Shown here in pieces: positions 8,469 through 16,092 of a stretch of DNA of 39,620 nucleotides (position 1 is the first letter of the stretch; every line of letters starts with the position of its first letter). A program made the position numbers and the translations under genes. This DNA comes from Rhodospirillales bacterium (GTDB lineage: Bacteria; Pseudomonadota; Alphaproteobacteria; Acetobacterales; Acetobacteraceae). Under the pieces are notes generated by a model that was not told the DNA's origin, ran no database searches, and worked only from the letters and a program-made list of their open reading frames with translations. The DNA is taken from contig JAQGHV010000105.1 of the NCBI GenBank assembly GCA_028288785.1, forward strand, positions 1 to 39,620, in the 5' to 3' direction.

Positions 8469-8631
8469 AAGGCTGGGGAAAGGAACTTCCCAGACCTCAA
8501 TCTTTTATTTTTGGTTTTTGGTGCGGCTGCACCATGAGCACCAGCAATGCTCCGCAGGTGCTACCTGGCCGTCGGAAACAATAGGTAAAATCAAGAGAAT
8601 GGGGTCTGGGGAAATTCCTTTCCCCAGCCTT
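8469..8631. repeat. Paired-hairpin inverted repeat between convergent genes (REP-like, possible bidirectional terminator)
   Basis: Arms 8469-8506 and 8593-8631 are inverted copies with few differences, each beginning AAGGCTGGGGAAAGGAA at the outside. Each arm is itself a hairpin: the right one is perfect (8606-8614 paired with 8619-8627, CTGGGGAAA/TTTCCCCAG, 4-nt loop), while the left one has a bulged G. After the left hairpin on the plus strand comes a T-rich stretch (TCTTTTATTTTTGG). It lies between the stop of the lipoprotein gene and the stop of the DUF1194 gene, so it could end transcription from both sides. Two inverted hairpins also match the usual layout of REP/BIME elements. Confidence 0.7.
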
Positions 8632-8633
8632 CT

Positions 8634-9326
8634 TCAAGCAATCTCCCGTATCAGCTTCCGCTTCACCGCTGTCCCAAAACTCGCGAAATCGACAGCGACT
8701 TCCAGGAAGCTCCCGATGCCGCCGATCACGCTCTCCCGGTAGTAGGCATCCAGCGGCACCGACGGCATGCGGCCGAAGGTTGGACGGTCATTGATGATCG
8801 GCAGCCCGTTGATGATGATGCCGTCGGCCACGGCCGCATCGCGCGCCGCTTCCGATGGCGGCCCGGAATTGTTGACCCCGTCGCCGGAGACGTCGATCAC
8901 CCGCCGCGTCGCTTCGAAGGGGCAAGACGCGAGCACTCTGCGCGACATGTCTATGGCGCCCGAAATCGACGTCCACGACAGCGAGACCCGCGGCGCCTCC
9001 GCGAGCGCTTCCGTCCAGCGCTGGGCGTCCATCGCACTGCCGACCCGCATCCACGGCAGCACCAGGCGCTGGTACTCGATGCCGGCCCATTCGACATAGG
9101 CCACAGCGATGCCGCCCATCATGCCGGCGCGGATCGCCTCGACCACGCGCGGGTCGGTCAGGGCGTTGCGGTAGCCCTCGCGTTGGAGCACGGCCTCATC
9201 GGGGTCGATCGAGCGGCTGACATCGACGGCGAGCACCAGCGCCACATCCACCGGATCGCCCGCCTGGCCGCGCGCGGCCAGGGCGGGCAGCATTCCGGCG
9301 GCGGCGATCAGGGAGCGGCGGAGCAT
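8634..9326 (-). CDS. DUF1194 domain-containing protein (VWA-like, secreted)
   Basis: This 230-residue protein begins with a signal peptide (MLRRSLIAAAGMLPALAARG, cleavage probably after AARGQA). It then has a von Willebrand A-like fold: strand and MIDAS motif VALVLAVDVSRSI (Asp35, Ser37, Ser39), then SWTSISGAIDMSRRVL (Thr of the MIDAS) and RRVIDVSGDGVNNSG (second Asp). These match DUF1194 of alphaproteobacteria. The protein is likely periplasmic and binds a divalent metal; its partner is unknown. It lies 57 nt downstream of the DegT-type aminotransferase on the same strand. Confidence 0.85.
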   Translation of the reverse strand: MLRRSLIAAAGMLPALAARGQAGDPVDVALVLAVDVSRSIDPDEAVLQREGYRNALTDPRVVEAIRAGMMGGIAVAYVEWAGIEYQRLVLPWMRVGSAMDAQRWTEALAEAPRVSLSWTSISGAIDMSRRVLASCPFEATRRVIDVSGDGVNNSGPPSEAARDAAVADGIIINGLPIINDRPTFGRMPSVPLDAYYRESVIGGIGSFLEVAVDFASFGTAVKRKLIREIA

Positions 9327-9383
9327 GGTGCCTGGCCTCGTCTGTCATGGAGCGATCATGAGAGACCCAGGCGCGGTGTCAGT

Positions 9384-10550
9384 TCAACGCCCAACTGCGA
9401 GAGCGGCGGCGATGACGGTGCTGATCCGTGCGATGTCGGCTTCGACCAGATACGGATGCATCGGCAGCGACAGCACTTGGTCGCAGAGCGCCTCACTCAC
9501 CGGCAGCGGCGGCGGTCCGCCGACGAAGGCGCTGGCGTGCTGCTGCGCGTAGGCGGGCTGGTGGTGGAGCGGCCGCGGATAGTAGATGGCGCTGGGGATG
9601 CCCTCGGCGCCGAGTGCCTTCTGCACATGCGCGCGGGTTTCGGCGTCGGGCAGCTTGATCGTGTGGATGCCCCAGGCCGAGATCGCACCGGGCACGGCTT
9701 GGGGCGCGTGCACGGCGGCCGGCAGCAGCTCGGCATAGAATTCGGCGGCGCGGTTTCGGGCGGCGAGCTCGCCTTCCAGCAGCGGCAGCTTGCACAGCAG
9801 GATCGCGGCCTGGAGGGTGTCGAGCCTTCCGTTCATGCCGGTGCGCAGCACCTCGTAGCGGGACTTGCCTTCGCCATGCGTGCGCAGCGAGCGGTAGAGG
9901 TCGGCGCGATCCGCGTCGTCGGTCAGCAGCGCGCCGCCATCGCCGTAGCAGCCCAGCGTCTTGGTCGGGTAGAAGCTCAGCGCGGTCGCGTGACCATAGG
10001 TGCCGAGGCGGCGGTTGTTGAGGCTGGCGCCGAAGGCCTGGGCCGCGTCGTCGAGGGCGAACATCCCTTCGCGCGCGCAGATCGCCTCGATGGCGGGCCA
10101 GTCGGCCGGATTGCCGTAGAGATCGACTCCGATGATCGCGCGCGGCTTCAGCCGGCCCTCAGCCTTGGTGAGCGCCAGGCGCATCTCGAGGTCGGCAAGG
10201 TCCATGTTGAAGCTGACCGGATCTACATCGACGAAGATCGGTGTGGCGCCCAGCACCAGCGGCACCTCGGCGGTGGCGGTGTAGGTGAAGGCGGGCAGGA
10301 ACACCGCGTCGCCGCGACCGATCCCCTCGGCCATCATCGCGATCTGCAGCGCATCCGTGCCGGAGGAGACGCCGACCGCGTGCTTGGCGCCGGAGTACGC
10401 GCAAAGGGCGGCTTCGAGCTCATCGACTTCCGGCCCCTGGATGAACCGCCCGCTCTCCAGCACCGTGGCGATGCGCCGGTCGAGCTGGTCGCGGATGAGC
10501 GCCTGCTGCGCCTTCATGTCGAAGAAGGCGATGGGGCGGGGGCTGGTCAT
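9384..10550 (-). CDS. DegT/DnrJ/EryC1/StrS sugar aminotransferase, WbpE-like
   Basis: This 388-residue PLP enzyme starts at ATG 10550. The N-terminus FFDMKAQQALIRDQLDRRI and FIQGPEVDELE closely follow the WbpE-type UDP-sugar 3-aminotransferases. GVSSGTDALQIAMMA binds PLP phosphate, Asp168 in ALDDAAQAFGA contacts the ring, and Lys197 in SFYPTKTLGCYGDGG forms the Schiff base. The family aminates keto-sugar nucleotides used in O-antigen and EPS. It marks the left border of the EPS locus and implies an aminosugar in the repeat unit. No matching dehydrogenase or N-acetyltransferase is visible here, so the sugar cannot be named. An in-frame upstream start would extend into the divergent promoter region and is unlikely. 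Confidence 0.9.
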   Translation of the reverse strand: MTSPRPIAFFDMKAQQALIRDQLDRRIATVLESGRFIQGPEVDELEAALCAYSGAKHAVGVSSGTDALQIAMMAEGIGRGDAVFLPAFTYTATAEVPLVLGATPIFVDVDPVSFNMDLADLEMRLALTKAEGRLKPRAIIGVDLYGNPADWPAIEAICAREGMFALDDAAQAFGASLNNRRLGTYGHATALSFYPTKTLGCYGDGGALLTDDADRADLYRSLRTHGEGKSRYEVLRTGMNGRLDTLQAAILLCKLPLLEGELAARNRAAEFYAELLPAAVHAPQAVPGAISAWGIHTIKLPDAETRAHVQKALGAEGIPSAIYYPRPLHHQPAYAQQHASAFVGGPPPLPVSEALCDQVLSLPMHPYLVEADIARISTVIAAALAVGR

Positions 10551-10862
10551 GCGTGGCGATGCTCCGGTTGGTAACGCGATGGGTTTACCCTCTCCGACGG
10601 AACGACGCGACATCACGGATGATGACTGGCTGCAATCCACGCGCCCGGCGACACCGTCTAGGATGGCAGCAAGCCGCGGCTCGCGTGGTGCGCGAATAAT
10701 ACGGGTCAAAAAGGCACACATCTCTGTGATTTTGAACGGCACCCCTCTAGCGCTAAGGATCATCATTCCGTGATCGTTGCGCCAACTGTGCGCGTCGCGG
10801 GTTTGTTACGTGAGCTTGGCGGTGGGAGTGTCCCCGGCGTCTTTTCAGAAAGAAGGTGCAGC
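10551..10862. promoter_or_regulatory. Divergent intergenic region of the EPS locus (312 bp)
   Basis: This gap lies between the start codons of the sugar aminotransferase (minus) and the export lipoprotein (plus) and so should hold promoters for both. It contains the small inverted repeat GGTAAACGCG-like GGTAACGCGATGGGTTTACC near 10570-10589 and an AT-richer patch (AATAATACGGGTCAAAAA) near 10695-10712. No hexamer pair is convincing enough to call a promoter. AGAAGG just before ATG 10863 is the ribosome-binding site of the export gene. No small ORF is supported. Confidence 0.4.
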
Positions 10863-11435
10863 ATGACCAGAACCATCGCGTGGCTAGCCGGCCTGATCCT
10901 CACCGGGGCGGTTGCTGCCTGTACCGTGCCCGGCGCCGGGCTGCCAGAGCTGCCGGAGGGCGGACGCAGCACCTACCGCCTTGGCGCGGAAGACCAGGTA
11001 CGCGTCACGGTGTTCGACGACACCCGCCTCAGCGGCGTCTATCGCATCGGCCAGGATGGCGAGATCTCGGTTCCGCTGGTGGGCCGGATGCGCGCCGCGG
11101 GCATGTCCCCGACGGAGCTCGAGCAGCGCCTGGTGCGCGAATTCCGCCAGCGCCAGCTGATCACTACGCCCGCCGTCGCGGTCGAAGTGCAGACCTATCG
11201 CCCGATCTTCGTGCTGGGCCTGGTGGAGCGTGGCGGGCAGTTCCCCTATCAGCCAGGCATGACCGTGCTCTCGGCAGTGGCCTTGGCCGGCGGCTTCAAC
11301 TTCCGCGCCGTACAGGACCGCGTGACGGTGACCCGCCCCGCGCCTGATGGCACGACAGCGACAGAATACCGCGCGCCGCGCGATGCCGTGCTGCAGCCTG
11401 GCGACGTTGTTACAGTGCTCGAGCGGCGGTTCTAA
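10863..11435 (+). CDS. Polysaccharide biosynthesis/export lipoprotein (short Wza/OPX-like)
   Basis: This is a 190-residue lipoprotein: signal peptide TIAWLAGLILTGAVAAC with the lipobox Cys at residue 20. It is followed by a Poly_export domain (YRLGAEDQVRVTVFDDTRLSG, then GEISVPLVGRMRAAGMSPTELE) and an SLBB domain (RPIFVLGLVERGGQFPYQPG, then TVLSAVALAGGFNFRA). It has only one SLBB and no C-terminal amphipathic helix, so it is of the short OPX type that forms a periplasmic ring and needs a separate outer-membrane channel; the beta-barrel protein at 38060-39367 is a candidate. ATG 10863 follows AGAAAGAAGG. A longer upstream start lacks the signal peptide at the N-terminus. Confidence 0.9.
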   Translation: MTRTIAWLAGLILTGAVAACTVPGAGLPELPEGGRSTYRLGAEDQVRVTVFDDTRLSGVYRIGQDGEISVPLVGRMRAAGMSPTELEQRLVREFRQRQLITTPAVAVEVQTYRPIFVLGLVERGGQFPYQPGMTVLSAVALAGGFNFRAVQDRVTVTRPAPDGTTATEYRAPRDAVLQPGDVVTVLERRF

Positions 11436-11445
11436 AAACCGAGGG

Positions 11446-11474
11446 TGCCGGGCGCGTTCATGACGCGCCCGGCA
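11446..11474 (+). terminator. Strong hairpin after the export lipoprotein gene
   Basis: A perfect 12-bp stem TGCCGGGCGCGT (11446-11457) pairs with ACGCGCCCGGCA (11463-11474) around a 5-nt loop, starting 11 nt after the stop codon. There is no T-run after it, so termination may depend on other factors. The remaining 140 nt up to the convergent glycosyltransferase stop at 11617 hold nothing I can identify. Confidence 0.65.
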
Positions 11475-11616
11475 TCGCTGGAATTCGGCGACGGGATTAT
11501 CTGCCGAGGGTAGTTGGCGTTCGGCCCCGAACGCTCCGCTTCATTGACGGGCGCCGGTCGCACTCCAGCAGCGAGGCTTTATCAGGATTCGTGCTGGCCT
11601 TCGGCGCAGCCCAGCG

Positions 11617-12732
11617 TCAGGGGATGGTGAGGCGGCCTTCGCTGGCCGTGCGGTAGGCAGCCTCAGACAATCGCGAATAAAGCGCACGATCCCCAGCCAA
11701 GCGCCGCAACAGACCCGCCGCCTCGGCGACGTCGGGCTCGGACCACACGCTGCCGCTGTAGATGGCGGCACTATCCGCGACCGGCACCAGCCTGTACGGC
11801 ACCAGCAGGCTGTTCGCCTCGGTCATGAAGTCCATGTTGCCCGACCAGGCGGTGCCTATCACCGGCAGGCCGTGCGCCATGGCCTCCAGCATCGGCAGCC
11901 CAAAACCCTCCGCGCGATGCAGCGAGAGCAGCACGTCCGCCGAGCGGTACAGGCGCGTGATCCCCTCGTCGTTGAGGAATGAATCGACGACAGTGACGTA
12001 AGGAAGGTCGCCGAGGCTGTCGCGCAGCGCATCGACCTCCCGCCCGGTTCCGTTCAGCTTCAAGATCAGGTGCGCGGAATCGGAGCCCTGGAACGCCTCG
12101 CGGAACGCGGCGACCGCCGCCTCGGGGTTCTTGCGTGCGAAGCTGGAGCGGCTGTCGGCCATCACCAGCACGGTGAATTTCCGGCTTGGCTCGGGTGCGC
12201 GATAAGGCTCCGGTTCCACGACATGGCCAACCACGTGGATCGGGCAGTCGAACATCTTCCCCAGGCTTTCGGCCGCGAACCGGCTCGGCGTCCAGATCTC
12301 GTTCACGACCGATTGCGACGCCCGCCATTCGGCCGGCGGATCGGGCAGTTCCCAGGCCCAGTAGCCAATCCGCCAGGCGCGTGACGCCGCCGGCAACACG
12401 GCCTGCATCAGCGGCGCCGTCTGCGGCCCGCCGCAATGGAACACATAGGCGGTGGCCGGCCGGTGGGGCGTTCGTGCGAAGGGGTTTCGCAGAGCCGCCG
12501 TCGCGTCGAGCAGCTCGACGTCGTGTCCCGCCTTCAGCAAGGCCGCATGCTGCAGCCGCGCGCCCTGCGCGATGCCGTTGTGCCGTTCGAGCGCCGCGAC
12601 GATCGCGATCCGCGATAGGTCCCGCGGCGCCGCGCGCCTGGCAAGCCGCAGCTGCGCGAGCCAACGATTGCCGGTGAGCCAACCAGCCGTGATGGCGGGG
12701 CGCAGTGGACCAAGTCTGGCAACGATGCTCAT
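11617..12732 (-). CDS. Glycosyltransferase, GT4-like
   Basis: This 371-residue GT-B glycosyltransferase starts at ATG 12732, overlapping the stop of the upstream GT2 gene by 4 nt (ATGA). The C-terminal nucleotide-sugar domain shows the sugar-binding motif HRAEGFGLPMLEAMAHGLPV with the EX7E pattern and the following TAWSGNMDFM. The middle contains KFTVLVMADSRSSFARKNPE and ILKLNGTGREVDAL, the usual start of the second Rossmann domain. The N-terminus has GIAQGARLQHAALLKAGHDV. It likely adds a sugar to the undecaprenyl-linked EPS repeat unit at the inner membrane. Donor and acceptor are unknown. Confidence 0.88.
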   Translation of the reverse strand: MSIVARLGPLRPAITAGWLTGNRWLAQLRLARRAAPRDLSRIAIVAALERHNGIAQGARLQHAALLKAGHDVELLDATAALRNPFARTPHRPATAYVFHCGGPQTAPLMQAVLPAASRAWRIGYWAWELPDPPAEWRASQSVVNEIWTPSRFAAESLGKMFDCPIHVVGHVVEPEPYRAPEPSRKFTVLVMADSRSSFARKNPEAAVAAFREAFQGSDSAHLILKLNGTGREVDALRDSLGDLPYVTVVDSFLNDEGITRLYRSADVLLSLHRAEGFGLPMLEAMAHGLPVIGTAWSGNMDFMTEANSLLVPYRLVPVADSAAIYSGSVWSEPDVAEAAGLLRRLAGDRALYSRLSEAAYRTASEGRLTIP

Positions 12733-13691
12733 AGGTCGAGGGCACACTCCGGGGCGGTCTTCCCGCGCATAAGATCGCCGAGTGCCAGCAAGTTGCCGCG
12801 CAGGCGCCCGCGCCGGTCGACATGAGGCTCCTGCCATACCGCGCGAAGGAGGTTCGCACCGAAATTGCCGAAAATGCGCCGCGCCGCGTACGGAGCCGGA
12901 TAGACGCCTTGATTCGGCTTCCGCGTGAGATAGAATGGGTTGGCGACTTGCGAATAGCCAAGCCGGCGTCCGGAGCCGCGGCCAAGCTTGGTGCCGAGGT
13001 GCACGCCGCGCGCTGCCGGCAGCCAACCGAGCGTACCGAACCGCCCAAGCTGGCGGGTGAAATCGACATCCTTCTGCCAAGCATAGAGCGGCAGCCGCTC
13101 ATCGACACGGATGCCTTCGCGAAAAGCGACCGACGTGCGGATCGCCATGTTGCAGCCGTAGCCTGAGAAGGCTGGACGCAGCGTACGTTTGCTCGGCGGA
13201 AGCCTCGCATCCGCCTCCAGGATGCGGCGGCCTTCGGCCGCGGTAAGTCCCGTACCGATGATGCCATCCGCTAGAACGGTGCCGGTGGCGACGACCATGT
13301 CAGGTTTTTCTTCGAAGGCCACGATCGTCTCGGCGAGATAGTTCGGCGCCAGAAGAAAATCTTCGTCGATGAACAGCAGAATGTCGCAATCTTGCGCCAT
13401 TTTCGGGATCTTGTTTCTTTGGCGTGGTAGCCCAGGCGAGGTGAGCACCATTGTTTCGTGCGGCGCCTCGGGCTTGGTACCCTCCACATCCGACGCCTGC
13501 GTAGCGCAGATGACGAGCCGGTCAGAGGTTCTGCTTGGATTACGCACTTCCATCATGGTCTCCCGAAGGATCGCAGACCGGCCGACTGTGGCAATTCCAG
13601 CGGCAATTCGCAACGCTTTGGCTCCTGAATCGTCACCGTATGGATGAGCAGGCACAAAGTAGCCTGTCATCGGTTTCGGATCACAAACCAT
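12729..13691 (-). CDS. Glycosyltransferase family 2 (GT-A)
   Basis: This is a GT-A type glycosyltransferase of about 320 residues. ALRIAAGIATVGRSAILRET is the nucleotide-binding start, with LVICATQASD after it. ILLFIDEDFLLAPNYLAE carries the acidic metal-binding motif, and GYGCNMAIRTSVAFREGIR with ERLPLYAWQKDVDFTRQLG holds the catalytic-base region. The start is uncertain: GTG 13718, ATG 13691 and ATG 13670 are all in frame and none has a clear ribosome-binding site. I prefer 13691 because 13718 overlaps a palindrome in the divergent promoter. The gene is coupled to the downstream GT4 gene by ATGA. The first third is less GC-rich than its neighbours. Confidence 0.85.
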   Translation of the reverse strand: MVCDPKPMTGYFVPAHPYGDDSGAKALRIAAGIATVGRSAILRETMMEVRNPSRTSDRLVICATQASDVEGTKPEAPHETMVLTSPGLPRQRNKIPKMAQDCDILLFIDEDFLLAPNYLAETIVAFEEKPDMVVATGTVLADGIIGTGLTAAEGRRILEADARLPPSKRTLRPAFSGYGCNMAIRTSVAFREGIRVDERLPLYAWQKDVDFTRQLGRFGTLGWLPAARGVHLGTKLGRGSGRRLGYSQVANPFYLTRKPNQGVYPAPYAARRIFGNFGANLLRAVWQEPHVDRRGRLRGNLLALGDLMRGKTAPECALDL

Positions 13692-13818
13692 CTTGTCCGC
13701 AGTGAACCGATCGTCCACGTTTACGTGAATTGACGAATTATAGAGATGTTTCTAGGCAGCGAGACGTTACCGCCACCAAGTATCCCTAGTTCCTCCGACC
13801 CGTGCGAGTTCCCCAACC
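13692..13818. promoter_or_regulatory. Divergent promoter region between GT2 and Wzc-like genes
   Basis: This AT-richer gap separates genes transcribed away from each other. It contains the perfect palindrome CACGTTTACGTG (13716-13727), a possible operator. Directly after it is TTGACG (13730-13735), which resembles a -35 element for the plus strand; the best -10 at normal spacing (TAGGCA, 13753) is weak. The plus-strand gene here starts with GTG 13819 and has no obvious Shine-Dalgarno sequence. The assignment is tentative. Confidence 0.4.
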
Positions 13819-16068
13819 GTGGACCATCCTGTTCAGCCTTTCCGGATCGGCGTCGCCCCAGCTTCCGACCCGGAGACGGCCCTGGAGCCGCTCGGCGTTC
13901 CCGCCTCGCGGATGTTCGGCATGCTGCGCCGCAACCGGCTGCTCATCGCAGGGTTCCTGGTCGCAGGCCTCGGCGCTGGGTACGCTTGGCTCGCCCAAGC
14001 ACCACTGCAGTACACCGCCGAGGTCTCGGTGCTGGTACAGCAGGCACGGACGCCCGTCAGCGATCTGCAGACCATTACCGCCGAGCCGGGCGTCAGTTCC
14101 AGTCAAATTCGCACGCAGATAGACATCCTCCGCTCGCCGGCCGTGGCGCGCCGCGTCGTCGAACGTGCCCGCCTCCTGGAGCATGAGGAGTTTGAGCCCT
14201 CGAACTCGATATTGGCCGCGGCGGCCGCCAAGGTGATGGAAGCAATCGGCCTTCGCGCGCCTGCCGACGAGGCTTTGGGCGCGGCCGAGCGCGTCGATCT
14301 TGCGGCATCGGAGTTGCTGTCGCGCATTACGATCGCCAATGAGCTGCGTTCGGACGTGCTGCGCATCGGTGTCACGACGCGCGATCCCGCCTTGAGCGCT
14401 TTCGTGGCGAATACATACGCACAGGAATTCCAGGAGATCAGCCTGCGGCGGAAGACCGAGACCGCGCGGCGCACCCAGGAATGGCTCGAGACGCGCCTGC
14501 AGGAACTCGCCACCAAGGTGCGTGATTCCGAGCGGCAGGTGTCGGAGTTCCGCGCCGCCAACGGCCTGCGCGACGATGGTCGCGACCGCCGCACCGCACG
14601 GCCGCCGAACGTGACCGAGCAACAGCTCGCGGCCGTAACGACCCAGGTGACCGAGGCCTCCGCGGTGCGGGCGCAGCGCGAAAACCAGGCCGAGCAGATC
14701 GCGGCCGGGATGCGCCTGCCGAATGGGCGCGAACTGGTCGCCGCAACGCTCGATTCCCCCCTCATCTCGCGGCTGCGCGAAGCCGAGGCCACCGCCGCGG
14801 CGCGTGAGGCCGAGATCGCCTCTCGCGCTGGCCCTCGCAGCCCGGACCTTATGGCAGCGAGCGCCCAGCGCGCCGGCATCCAGAGCCGCCTCCGTGCGGC
14901 GACGCAGGGCTTGATCTCGAACATCAATTCCGAACTCGCGACGGCACGAGCGCAGGAGGCCAGCCTCCGCCGCACCCTCGACGAGTTGCGCAACGCCGTG
15001 GCGCGCGAACAGCGCGCCGAAATCCAGCTGCAGCAGTACCAGGCAGGGCTCGAAGCCAACCGCTCGATCTTCGAGAGCTTCCTGGCCCGCGCCGCCCAGG
15101 TCACCAACGTCGCCGGCATCCAGGAAGCCGACGCCGAAATCCTGTCGCCGGCCGTGGCGCCGAGCGGCCCCTCCGGCCCCCGCAAAGGCCGTAACTTGGC
15201 CATCATCGGCATCCTGTCGATGCTCCTGGGCGTCGGCGCGTCAGTGCTGCGTGAGCGCCTGCGCAACGGGTTCCGCACGCCTGAGGAATTCGAGGCGGAG
15301 ACGGGCATGCACGTGGTGGGGCTGATGCCCCGCCTTTCGCGCCGGTCGCGCAATCAATCCAACCCCAATGCCGACCCCGATGGATCGGCGGCCCTGACAC
15401 GCCTACGCGGCACCCTGCAGATGCATCACGACGGACGCATGCCGCAGGTCGTGGTCGTCACCTCCGCGCTTCCGGAGGAGGGCAAGAGCCTGCTTACGGT
15501 CGGCATCGCGCGCAGTGCCGCCGAGGCCGGGCTCGCGGTCCTGCTCATCGATTGCGACATGCGGCACCCCTCGATCGGGCCGCTCATGAAGCTGCCGCGC
15601 GGTCCGACGCTAAAGCAGGTGCTGTCCGGCCATGTGCTCGGCGACGGTGCCAAGCTGATCCACCGGACCAGCGGCGGCGTCGACGTCATGACGACCGACA
15701 TCGAGACGCGCGGCGGCCAGGATCTGCTTGGCTCCGCCGTCATGGCAGGACTCATCCGAGCGATGCGCAACCGCTACGACCTTATCGTGCTGGACGCGCC
15801 GCCGGTCCTGGTCGCGACCGAGGTGTTTCCGTTGATCCGCATCAGCGACGCGACGCTGATTGCGACCCGATGGGACAGCTCGCCCCGCCTCGTCGTTCGC
15901 AGCGCCGTGCGGCTGCTGCGCAACGCCGGTGCCGTCCATCTGTATGGCGTACTGACCCGCGTCGACCTCCAGCGCTATGCATCGGAATCGAGCAGCCCAC
16001 TCGCCTTCATGCACCGTAAATACCGCAATGTGACTGTTCGGCCCCATCGTTCAGCGCGCGCCTCCTGA
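13819..16068 (+). CDS. Wzc/ExoP-like EPS chain-length determinant and BY-kinase
   Basis: This 749-residue inner-membrane protein has the Wzz-plus-kinase layout. The first membrane segment is at about 40-60 (LLIAGFLVAGLGAGYAWLA), then a long periplasmic coiled-coil region (about 61-455) with a GumC-like domain. The second membrane segment is at about 459-476 (NLAIIGILSMLLGVGASVL). The cytosolic BY-kinase domain has Walker A SALPEEGKSLL (549-559, Lys556), Walker A' LLIDCDMRHPS (575-585) and Walker B LIVLDAPP (655-662). It controls EPS length and couples Wzy polymerisation to the OPX channel. The C-terminus has only three scattered tyrosines (about 709, 720, 735), not the usual Tyr cluster. GTG 13819 is the best start, because ATG 13912 would remove residues ahead of the first membrane segment. 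Confidence 0.9.
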   Translation: MDHPVQPFRIGVAPASDPETALEPLGVPASRMFGMLRRNRLLIAGFLVAGLGAGYAWLAQAPLQYTAEVSVLVQQARTPVSDLQTITAEPGVSSSQIRTQIDILRSPAVARRVVERARLLEHEEFEPSNSILAAAAAKVMEAIGLRAPADEALGAAERVDLAASELLSRITIANELRSDVLRIGVTTRDPALSAFVANTYAQEFQEISLRRKTETARRTQEWLETRLQELATKVRDSERQVSEFRAANGLRDDGRDRRTARPPNVTEQQLAAVTTQVTEASAVRAQRENQAEQIAAGMRLPNGRELVAATLDSPLISRLREAEATAAAREAEIASRAGPRSPDLMAASAQRAGIQSRLRAATQGLISNINSELATARAQEASLRRTLDELRNAVAREQRAEIQLQQYQAGLEANRSIFESFLARAAQVTNVAGIQEADAEILSPAVAPSGPSGPRKGRNLAIIGILSMLLGVGASVLRERLRNGFRTPEEFEAETGMHVVGLMPRLSRRSRNQSNPNADPDGSAALTRLRGTLQMHHDGRMPQVVVVTSALPEEGKSLLTVGIARSAAEAGLAVLLIDCDMRHPSIGPLMKLPRGPTLKQVLSGHVLGDGAKLIHRTSGGVDVMTTDIETRGGQDLLGSAVMAGLIRAMRNRYDLIVLDAPPVLVATEVFPLIRISDATLIATRWDSSPRLVVRSAVRLLRNAGAVHLYGVLTRVDLQRYASESSSPLAFMHRKYRNVTVRPHRSARAS

Positions 16069-16092
16069 CGCGCGCGGGTTGAGGGCGCGTCC

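Noticed and set aside
5273-8631. The two palindromic elements as a CRISPR array or integron sites
   Set aside because: There are only two inverted copies per element, without regularly spaced direct repeats and without cas or integrase genes.
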